Shown here one piece after another: positions 23,122-30,219 of a DNA stretch of 64,000 nucleotides. Both the position numbers and the translations under genes were made by a program. The notes under the pieces are model-generated. The model ran no database searches, was not told the origin of the DNA, and worked only from the letters and a program-made list of their open reading frames with translations. The DNA lies in the NCBI GenBank assembly GCA_035547915.1, contig DASZTS010000027.1:1-64000 (forward strand). Reading direction: 5' to 3'. This stretch comes from DASSFG01 sp035547915 (GTDB lineage: Bacteria > Planctomycetota > Planctomycetia > Pirellulales > JAICIG01). The stretch's first letter is position 1. Each line of letters begins with the position of its first letter.

Positions 23122-25239
23122 CTATCGGTCCTGTAGGGTGAGCCTCAAGCCGAGCACCTCGTACTCGTTGGGCGGCATCGCAACGTTGACGATGCGGTAC
23201 GGATAGATTTGCAATTCGGGCAGCCATTCGGCCAACTGATGGGCGCTGTGTTGCGAAACCGTTGTCCCCGCCAGCCAGAGAAGGCGCAACTTCGTGAGCG
23301 GCCGAAGCTGTTCCAGGCCGGCACCGCTGATCGAACTATCGGCGAGGCTGAGCTGTTCGAGCGAAGTGAGCTTGCCGAGAGACGCCAGACCCGCCTCACC
23401 AAGCGAAACATTTATGAGCGACAAGCTTTTGAGTTGTCGCAAAGCCGTGAGCGATTCGCAGTCGGCATCGGTGATCGATTTCGCCGGCGTCTCGATCGAG
23501 GTCAGTCCCGTGACCTGTGCCAGGCCAGCCAGCGAAAACTGATCGGAATGGAAGGAGATCCTTTCCAGCGATCCGAGCCCCTTCAAATGCGCCAACCCCT
23601 CGTCGGTAACTTTCGTTCTTCCCAGCCCGAGCGTTCTCAACTGCTGAAAACCGGCAAGGTGCGGCATGCCGGCATCGGTAATGAACGTACCGGAGAGTGA
23701 CAGATGCCGCAGCGCGGGCAAGTGGGCCAGGTGCGCCAATCCTTCGTCGTCGATGCCACAGTTGTCGAGATTGAGTCCCTGCAGATTGACCAGGCCCGCC
23801 AGGTGCCGCAAGCCCTGCGACGTGATCTTGGTGTGCGCCAAATTCAATTGCTTCAACTCGTGCAGGCCGGAGATCTCTGCCAGGCCGGCATCGCCCACGG
23901 GGTTGTGCATGAGGTCGAGCAGTCGCAAGCGTTTGAGGCGGCCCACGTGCTGCATGTCGGCATCGGTGACGCCATAATCTCCCTCCGAGCTCACTCCCGG
24001 CGTGCTACCTCCCGTCCCGAGGCGCGAGCTGTTGTCCCACAGAAGCAGAGCAGGTGCCGTATCGCCGTCGGCGTGCAACGCCGCGAATAATTGCGGCGGC
24101 CGCGTCTCCGATTCACGACCGATCTTGCGCAAGGCGGCGCGCACGCACGCGCGGACATTCTCGCGCGGATCGTCGAAATGCTCGACCAGCGCGTCGGCGG
24201 CCTGTCGCGCGGATGGACCGACGTGTTGCAGCGCGTGGGCGGCGTTTCGAGCCGTCTCGTCGTCGTCACTGCCGAGCAGCGCGGCGATCGCCCGCACGGC
24301 CTTTTCGCCCCAGATAGGTTCGCTCGCGACCTCTTCGCTCGCGGTCCGGTACCCCGCGCCTCCTTCAGGTGGTGCGCCCATTCTGCTCAGCGCAACCAGC
24401 GCTGCCAATCGCACCCGACGATCGGTATCGTGTGCCGCCTCCGTAAAGGGATCGAGATCCGGGTCGGGGTCGCGCGCCAGCAATGCCACCGCCGTGCGGC
24501 GCACGAGCGGATCGGGATCGTTCTTCATCCCGGCGATGAGCTCGTCCTGTCGAATGGCCGTGAGGTTGGACAGGGCCGCGTAGACCTCGGCCCGCACGAG
24601 CGCGTCGGGGTCCGCGAGCCTTTCGCGCAGGTCCCCGACCGCGTGGTCCGCATCAAATCCCTGTCGGCCCAGTTCGATCGCGGCCCGTCGCCGCACGTCG
24701 GCGTCGGCGTCCGAAAGCAAGGCCGCCAGCTCATCGACGCCGTCGGCCTCCAAGCGGCCGAGCGCGAGAAAGGCCGCCGTTCGCACGGAATCGTCGCTGT
24801 CGTGCAGAGCGGGACGCAATCCAGCGATCGTCGGTCCGGGAGGCGCGCCGATGCGACCCAGCGCGGCGGCCGCTTGCCGACGCACGTTCACGTCGCGATC
24901 TTCGGCCGCAACCACCAACTCGTCGACGGCCCCGGCCGCCTTCGAGCCCAGCCGGGCCAACGCCAGGCCGGCCAACTCGCGCCCCAGGGCGTCGCTTTCC
25001 CGGAGTGCCTGCACCAGAGCCGGTACTACCGCGGCGTCGGCACGTTCCAGTTGATCGGCCGCGATGCGGCGCGCGCTCAACGGCCGCGCCGAATCGCGCA
25101 GCACGGCCACGCGTTGGTGTGCCGTCATCGGCCGTTCGCGATGGACCATCCACCACCCGGCGGCGGCCAGCGCGGCGAGCCAGAAACAGGCTCGCACCAG
25201 GTGACCGGTCCACGTCCGTTCAGCGAAATCGTCATCCAT
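23122..25239 (-). CDS. membrane-anchored HEAT-repeat and leucine-rich-repeat fusion protein
   Basis: 705 residues from the ATG at 25239, which has GGGAGG eight bases upstream. A membrane segment lies at about 15-33. Residues 60-400 are HEAT repeats (ADVRRRAAIELGRQG; VNVRRQAAAALGRIG). Residues 425-680 are RNI-like leucine-rich repeats (LHELKQLNLAHTKITSQGLR; LVNLQGLNLDNCGIDDEGLA). The two solenoid types usually occur in separate proteins, as in the genes at 408-7945. A longer frame reaches 25299, inside a dispersed repeat, and was rejected. Probable role: scaffold for protein contacts at the membrane. Confidence 0.85.
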   Translation of the reverse strand: MDDDFAERTWTGHLVRACFWLAALAAAGWWMVHRERPMTAHQRVAVLRDSARPLSARRIAADQLERADAAVVPALVQALRESDALGRELAGLALARLGSKAAGAVDELVVAAEDRDVNVRRQAAAALGRIGAPPGPTIAGLRPALHDSDDSVRTAAFLALGRLEADGVDELAALLSDADADVRRRAAIELGRQGFDADHAVGDLRERLADPDALVRAEVYAALSNLTAIRQDELIAGMKNDPDPLVRRTAVALLARDPDPDLDPFTEAAHDTDRRVRLAALVALSRMGAPPEGGAGYRTASEEVASEPIWGEKAVRAIAALLGSDDDETARNAAHALQHVGPSARQAADALVEHFDDPRENVRACVRAALRKIGRESETRPPQLFAALHADGDTAPALLLWDNSSRLGTGGSTPGVSSEGDYGVTDADMQHVGRLKRLRLLDLMHNPVGDAGLAEISGLHELKQLNLAHTKITSQGLRHLAGLVNLQGLNLDNCGIDDEGLAHLAHLPALRHLSLSGTFITDAGMPHLAGFQQLRTLGLGRTKVTDEGLAHLKGLGSLERISFHSDQFSLAGLAQVTGLTSIETPAKSITDADCESLTALRQLKSLSLINVSLGEAGLASLGKLTSLEQLSLADSSISGAGLEQLRPLTKLRLLWLAGTTVSQHSAHQLAEWLPELQIYPYRIVNVAMPPNEYEVLGLRLTLQDR

Positions 25240-25267
25240 GGCCCACACCTCCCGAGTTGAGAAGGTT

Positions 25268-25350
25268 AGAGCAACCGACAAAACCGGGTCGCGCCCCACA
25301 GCCGATTTTCTCCCACGGCACTCGCGCTTCCGGGGTTTGTCAGCCGCTCT
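25268..25350 (+). repeat. dispersed terminator-like repeat, copy 8
   Basis: AGAGCAACCGACAAAACCGG at the left, GGGGTTTGTCAGCCGCTCT at the right. The central hairpin is reduced, with only the right arm GCCGATTTTC left. It lies between the DUF983 gene (3' side) and the HEAT-LRR gene (5' side). Confidence 0.75.
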
Positions 25351-25458
25351 CAGACATCCCGATTGTCGGGCCTGTCGCCGCCAAGAGCAACCGTTGCGGG
25401 TCGTGTCGTGTGCCGCACGAGCCGTTCTGCGGATCCGTCGCGGGCGCCTATCGACCGA

Positions 25459-25851
25459 TCAGTCGGGGTCCCAGTACTGATCGAAGCCGAGCCAGAGGCT
25501 GCGGGCGTAGCGGAAGAACCACAGCGGAAAGACCACGCAATAGGTCGTCAACCCGACGAGCAACGCGTCGTTGCTGACGCTGCTGCCGAAATAGAACGCG
25601 AAGTAGGCGATCGTGACCACGAGCGCGGTCAAGCCGTAGTTGAAGTAGATCGACCCCAGATAGAAACCGGGTTCCTGGAGAAAGTTTAGGTCGCAGGTGG
25701 GGCAACGAGGCCGCATGAGGAACCAACCGAGGAATAGCTTCGATTCGCCGCAGCGCGGGCAACGCAGCCGGCAACTGCGTCCCACCGTTCGCCAGAACGG
25801 CAACTGCGTTTTTTCGAGCTCTCGGTGTTCGCTGCTCACGGGTGTCAGCAT
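25459..25851 (-). CDS. DUF983-family zinc-ribbon membrane protein
   Basis: 130 residues from the ATG at 25851. An N-terminal zinc ribbon has Cys31, Cys34, Cys50 and Cys53 (LRCPRCGESKLF; MRPRCPTC), followed by the DUF983 signature FLQEPGFYLGSIYFNYG and two membrane segments at about 72-90 and 95-115. Family function is not established. The frame extends to 26088, but the added residues are not conserved. Confidence 0.85.
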   Translation of the reverse strand: MLTPVSSEHRELEKTQLPFWRTVGRSCRLRCPRCGESKLFLGWFLMRPRCPTCDLNFLQEPGFYLGSIYFNYGLTALVVTIAYFAFYFGSSVSNDALLVGLTTYCVVFPLWFFRYARSLWLGFDQYWDPD

Positions 25852-26108
25852 GGCCGATTTTCGCGCGACGTTCAACCGCTTTACGCAATCGGTCGGCTTC
25901 CGCAACACGTTGACCGGCAACAGGTTTCGCACGTGCGGCGAATGTCGTGAACCAACCTTCGCTATCCGGGAGACGTAGAATAGACTGCTTCCAATGAATT
26001 CGCTCCGGCCGTGCCCTTTCTTTGGGCCGCGTCCCAAGACGCATCGGCTACCCGACGAATAACGTGCAGGGATCGAGAGCACAGACAAGAGAGTGAGGTT
26101 TTGGTCCG

Positions 26109-26792
26109 ATGTTTTACTTTGATCCGATGTACTTCCTGTTCATCTCGCCCGCGCTCCTGCTGGCGATGTGGGCACAGTTCCGCGTCCGCTCGGCCTATGC
26201 CGAGGCGCAGCAGGTGCCCGCGCCGATGACGGGTGCCGACGCGGCCCGCCGCGTGTTGGATGCAGGGGGGGTATATGACGTGCAGATCGAGCCGGTTCCC
26301 GGAGAACTTACCGATCACTACGATCCGAGCGCTCGCGTATTGCGTTTGAGCAGCGGCGTCTACGGCACCCGGTCGATGGCGGCCGTCGGCATCGCCGCGC
26401 ACGAAGCGGGCCACGCCCTGCAACACGCGAAGCACTACGCGCCGTTGGTCGTGCGGAACCTGGCGGTGCCGGCCGCGAGCTTCGGCAGTGGTATGGGCCT
26501 CTTGATCTTGTTCGTCGGCGCATTGATGCACGCCCCGGTATTGATCTGGGCCGGCATCTTGCTGTTCGGTTGCGTGGTGTTCTTCCAGGTGGTGAACCTG
26601 CCCGTCGAGTTCGATGCGAGCGCGCGAGCCAAAGACGAGCTCGTGTCGCTCGGCCTCATCAATCCCGACGGGCTGGTCTACGTGCGGCGCGTGTTGAACG
26701 CGGCCGCCTGGACGTATGTGGCGGCGACGCTGCAAAGCGTGCTGATCCTGCTCTATTACATCATGCGATTCTCGAACAATGAGCGTGACTGA
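26109..26792 (+). CDS. YugP-type membrane zinc metallopeptidase (Zn_peptidase_2)
   Basis: 227 residues. It begins MFYFDPMYFLFISPALLLAM with one membrane span, then the zinc site AAHEAGHALQHA (His98, Glu99, His102). Two or three further hydrophobic segments lie at about 120-165 and 200-220. FDASARAKDELVSLGLI is the conserved region that supplies the third ligand in this family. The family is widespread and probably degrades membrane proteins, but substrates are not known. Single gene between minus-strand neighbours. Confidence 0.9.
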   Translation: MFYFDPMYFLFISPALLLAMWAQFRVRSAYAEAQQVPAPMTGADAARRVLDAGGVYDVQIEPVPGELTDHYDPSARVLRLSSGVYGTRSMAAVGIAAHEAGHALQHAKHYAPLVVRNLAVPAASFGSGMGLLILFVGALMHAPVLIWAGILLFGCVVFFQVVNLPVEFDASARAKDELVSLGLINPDGLVYVRRVLNAAAWTYVAATLQSVLILLYYIMRFSNNERD

Positions 26793-26857
26793 AAACCGCG
26801 GGCGGACCGGGAACCGCGAGAGGGCAGAGCCGGCTCGGCCGGCCGCGGGGCAGGCGG

Positions 26858-28123
26858 CTACGGCGTGAGCGGTTCTTTCGGGCGGGTGGATTTTTTCTTG
26901 CGTTTCCGCGAGCTGCGCTTGGTCTCGGCTTGGCCGATGCGCCAGGCCAGCCGGCCGTACAGTCGCCCTTCGATGAAAATCAATGTCGCCAGCAGAGGCG
27001 GCATGAACAGCCCCATCGCATAGGACAAGAAATACACGCCCAGCGCGGTGATGCCAAAGATCATGCCCAACATCAGCACCGATTCGACGAAGACGATCAG
27101 CCACGCGCCGGGCGTCTTGGCCAGGCTGCCGTACATGACGGGCGAATAGGGCGTGAAGAGGGAGGCGGCCTCCATCGACGACAAGATAAACAGCGGGAAG
27201 AAGAGATTCGCCGCGATCGCGGTCGCCAGTCCGCCCCAGAGCGGCTCGGTGAGTATGCCGACGGGCCAGGCCAACGCCGAAGCGGCCGCCAGCGACAGGC
27301 CCAAGTGCAGCCCGACATAGAGCATCGTGCCCACGCGTTCTCGCCAGTCGCCCTCGGGCCAGCTCGCGACCTCGTCGTTGCCCGACCCGGTGTCTTGCAC
27401 GATGGCCACGAAACATTCGGCCGCGTAGGACAGCGCCCACACCCAGAACCACATCAGCGGCAGCATCAGCAGCCGAGCCATCATCGCATAACGGAAGTCG
27501 CCGCTGAGCAACCACGCCGCCAGGGCCGAAACGCCGCACGCGGGGACGAGCAGCATCGAGAGGATCGCCCACCGCGCCCAGGCTCCGGGCCACCAAGGAA
27601 ACGTGAACACCCCGCGGATGAACCACCCGTTGTCGGGCGGCGCAGGGGGCGCTTCCTCGGGCTCGTTGGCCCGCTCGACGGTCAGGTAATGAAACTCGGT
27701 CTCCGCGCGCTTGGGTTCGGCACCCACCGCGTATTTGCCGGGTGTCGGCAGTGTTTTTGTCTTTTCCGGCTCGGGCGGTGGTGGGATGACAAAGACGCTA
27801 TCGCAGTCGGGGCAGCGGGCCTTCTTACCGACGTGCGACCGCCGCGGATGCAGCCGCGCCTGGCACTTCGGGCAGAGTACCAAAAAGATATTGGCATCGA
27901 CCGATTCGCTCCGCGCCGCCGCCAAGGGGTCGCGCACGCCGTACTCGCCCGGATCGCGTTTTTTGGGCGCCGCCTCGGGTTTGGGCGGCTGGGGTACGAG
28001 GACCGCCGAGTAGCAGTCGGGGCAGCGCACCTTCCGGCCGGCCTTTTCCACTCGCGGGTGCAAGACGGCCCGGCACGTCGGGCAGGTGACGCGGACATAC
28101 CGTGGGTCGTCGCCGGCGGACAT
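26858..28123 (-). CDS. double zinc-ribbon multi-pass membrane protein
   Basis: 421 residues from the ATG at 28123. Two similar zinc ribbons sit at the N-terminus: Cys14/Cys17 with Cys34/Cys37 (VTCPTCRAVLHP; VRCPDCYSA), and a second at about 78-101 (CPKCQARLHP; ARCPDCDSVF). A proline-rich linker precedes four to six membrane segments between about 180 and 400. The C-terminus is very basic (KRSSRKRKKKSTRPKEP). This architecture is common in planctomycetes; I know no assigned function. A frame extension to 28159 lacks conservation. Confidence 0.8.
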   Translation of the reverse strand: MSAGDDPRYVRVTCPTCRAVLHPRVEKAGRKVRCPDCYSAVLVPQPPKPEAAPKKRDPGEYGVRDPLAAARSESVDANIFLVLCPKCQARLHPRRSHVGKKARCPDCDSVFVIPPPPEPEKTKTLPTPGKYAVGAEPKRAETEFHYLTVERANEPEEAPPAPPDNGWFIRGVFTFPWWPGAWARWAILSMLLVPACGVSALAAWLLSGDFRYAMMARLLMLPLMWFWVWALSYAAECFVAIVQDTGSGNDEVASWPEGDWRERVGTMLYVGLHLGLSLAAASALAWPVGILTEPLWGGLATAIAANLFFPLFILSSMEAASLFTPYSPVMYGSLAKTPGAWLIVFVESVLMLGMIFGITALGVYFLSYAMGLFMPPLLATLIFIEGRLYGRLAWRIGQAETKRSSRKRKKKSTRPKEPLTP

Positions 28124-28316
28124 GTTTATCAGCTTACGCCTCCCCCATTCGCGAAGCAAATTGGCGGCGTCCCAACGCCGTTAGAGCGAGTCGGAGGCTA
28201 GCCGAACGCATTATCAATCATTCACCGCTCGCGTTTCAGTAAGTCAAGCTTCACCCCGCCGCTCTGGCGCGGTCTAATGGACCTTGTGGCGCAATAAGCA
28301 ACAGGTCGATCGCGAT

Positions 28317-28717
28317 ATGGTCTATCGCCGCCGCCTGCAATTCCGCTTGGCAACGCTGCTTTTGGCGGTGGCCGTAGCGGCGTTTGCAGCTCACTGGTTT
28401 GCCGCATGGCAGCGAGCCGACGGCGCCAGGCGCGAGTTTGAGCAGGCGGAAAGTGCCGGCGAGATTTCCCGTGCCGAGGAGGCGTCTTCAAAACAGCTCG
28501 CGGCCGACTTGGCAGTACCATTTGCAAATTCACGGAGGGAAAGAATCGCCTTCCTGAACCGTATGGCGTCGATTCAGAAGCTCTATGAGAACATCCTAGG
28601 TGTCGGCTTTTTCCTAATGACGAAGTGCGAGCGACATACCTCGAAACCGTCAAACGGAAGCGGGCCGAGCGCGAGGCGATGGAACATGAGCTTGGGGTCA
28701 AGGCAGACTTGAGGTGA
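28317..28717 (+). pseudogene. small membrane/coiled-coil protein, probably frameshifted
   Basis: From the ATG at 28317: MVYRRRLQFRLATLLLAVAV, one membrane span, then a charged helical region (QRADGARREFEQAESAGEIS). The frame runs to 28712, but after about 28605 its sequence becomes unlike the rest. Another frame reads DEVRATYLETVKRKRAEREA, then MEHELGVKADLR with a stop at 28715-28717, a natural continuation. I infer a one- or two-base indel near 28600-28620. It is a member of the small RFQF-type family and is followed by two more members. Confidence 0.55.
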
Positions 28718-28774
28718 TACCGAGACCGCCCCTTAACCTAGTACCCCACCCCATGAGCACCCCATGACCACCCC

Positions 28775-28945
28775 ATGACCCGACGGTTTCAGTTCAGCGT
28801 GCGAAGGTTGCTGGGGGTGATGCTGGCGGTTGCTCTTTGCTGTTCGCTATTCATCAACGTTCCGCCTGGGGCACTCGTCAGCCTTGGAGCGTTCGCGTTG
28901 TTTTCTTGGTCGTGGGCCTTTGACCTGACGCGCCTTTCACGGTAA
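28775..28945 (+). CDS. 56-residue hydrophobic membrane protein, MTRRFQF family
   Basis: Starts MTRRFQFSVRRLLGVMLAVA and ends FSWSWAFDLTRLSR. Two hydrophobic segments (about 12-28 and 33-48) with a proline turn between. Its ATG is the last of three spaced near-repeats ccccatga in the leader (28750-28778). The next gene starts five bases after the stop. Too short for routine gene callers; supported by the family N-terminus and the operon spacing. Confidence 0.6.
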   Translation: MTRRFQFSVRRLLGVMLAVALCCSLFINVPPGALVSLGAFALFSWSWAFDLTRLSR

Positions 28946-28950
28946 TCCCC

Positions 28951-29139
28951 ATGCTCCGCCCACAATTCACCGTCCGCGCGTTGCTGGTGCTGATGCTGAC
29001 CTTGGCCTGTTTCTTTGGGGGGATTGGGTTTGAGCGGGAACGGCGCAGGCGAGAAGAGGCAGCAGCCCATACCGTCTCGGCTAAAACTAAATGGGACCTA
29101 TTCCAGCGTGCCTTCCAGGGAGCGGAATCAAGGCCGTAG
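28951..29139 (+). CDS. small single-pass membrane protein, MPRPQFTLR family
   Basis: 62 residues, MLRPQFTVRALLVLMLTLAC then a glycine-rich end of the membrane span and a charged tail (ERERRRREEAAAHTVSAKTK). Very like the starts of the genes at 10874 and 18419. Last gene of a run that mirrors the 17958-18905 operon. Confidence 0.65.
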   Translation: MLRPQFTVRALLVLMLTLACFFGGIGFERERRRREEAAAHTVSAKTKWDLFQRAFQGAESRP

Positions 29140-29318
29140 GAATAGCCCTCTGCCCACTTCCCAGGCACCCCGATAAACTAATCTTCCCGGTTTACGTTTG
29201 ACATCCGGTCGGCAGCGCGGCTGTTGGGACACCACCGCAAAACTCCGGCGCTTGCACCCGTGCGGCGGCTCGATCAAGATAACGGCGATCACGTTCGCCC
29301 GCGCCCGCCCGGTCACAC

Positions 29319-30173
29319 ATGACGCCCCCCGCCTCGTTGCTCCAGGAAATCTGCACCCTCTTCGGGCAGCCTGTGGCCGGCAACCCCACGCAGTACATGG
29401 TGGAGAAGGCGTTCGCTCATCACGGCTTGGAGTGGCGTTACCTGACGCTGGAGGTGTCGCCGCAGGACCTGGCCGACGCCGTGCGCGGCATGCGGGCCAT
29501 GGGCTTTCGCGGCGGCAACATCACGAAGCCGCACAAGGTGGCGGTCGTCTCCTGCTTGGACCGCCTGAGCGATGCGGCCGCCCTGATGGGTGCGGTCAAT
29601 TGCATCGTGCGCGAGGAGCGGCTGCTCGTGGGCGAAAACACGGACGGCAAGGGATTCATGAAATCGCTGAGCGGCCTGACCGATCCGTCGGGCAAACGCG
29701 TCGTGCTGTTGGGGGCCGGGGGCGCGGCACGGGCCATCGGCGTCGAGCTGGCGCTGGCGGGCGCGGCCGGCATCACGGTCGTCAATCGTACGGCCGAACG
29801 GGGACAGCAACTCGTCGACCTGCTCAACTCCAAGACACACGCCGCGGCCAGTTTCGTCCCCTGGACGGGCGATTTTGCCATTCCGGGCGACGCCGAGATC
29901 GTGATCAATGCCACGAGCATCGGCATGAACGATCCCGATGCCCGCGTGCCGGTCGATTTTGGCGGCGCGGCGAAAACACTCGTCGCGGCCGATGTCGTGG
30001 CCAATCCGCCCGACACCCGCTTCCTGGCCGACGCCCGCGAGCACGGGGCGACGGTGCTCGACGGCCTGGGCATGATCGTGAACCAGGCGGCGATCGCCTT
30101 CCAGCTTTGGACGGGAATCGAGCCCGATACCGTCGTCATGCGTGAAGCCGTCGAAGAGTTTTTGGGGGTTTGA
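29319..30173 (+). CDS. shikimate dehydrogenase-like protein (AroE family variant)
   Basis: 284 residues with the AroE architecture: an N-terminal substrate domain and a Rossmann NADP domain from about 120 (VVLLGAGGAARAIGVELALA). The catalytic Lys in GGNITKPHK and the Asp in ENTDGKGF are present. The canonical shikimate-binding segment HSxSPxxHN is replaced by GNPTQYMVE, so both serines that contact the carboxylate are missing. It probably acts on shikimate, quinate or a related compound, but substrate specificity may differ from a housekeeping AroE. NRTAER after the second strand suggests NADP preference, as in AroE. No other aromatic-pathway gene is adjacent. Confidence 0.8.
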   Translation: MTPPASLLQEICTLFGQPVAGNPTQYMVEKAFAHHGLEWRYLTLEVSPQDLADAVRGMRAMGFRGGNITKPHKVAVVSCLDRLSDAAALMGAVNCIVREERLLVGENTDGKGFMKSLSGLTDPSGKRVVLLGAGGAARAIGVELALAGAAGITVVNRTAERGQQLVDLLNSKTHAAASFVPWTGDFAIPGDAEIVINATSIGMNDPDARVPVDFGGAAKTLVAADVVANPPDTRFLADAREHGATVLDGLGMIVNQAAIAFQLWTGIEPDTVVMREAVEEFLGV

Positions 30174-30219
30174 CCGCCGCCGCGCAGTCGGCGTCGGACT
30201 GGCAAGTTTGGAGCCGAGC

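Noticed and set aside
26930..28201. 423-codon plus-strand open frame
   Set aside because: Antisense to the double zinc-ribbon membrane gene.
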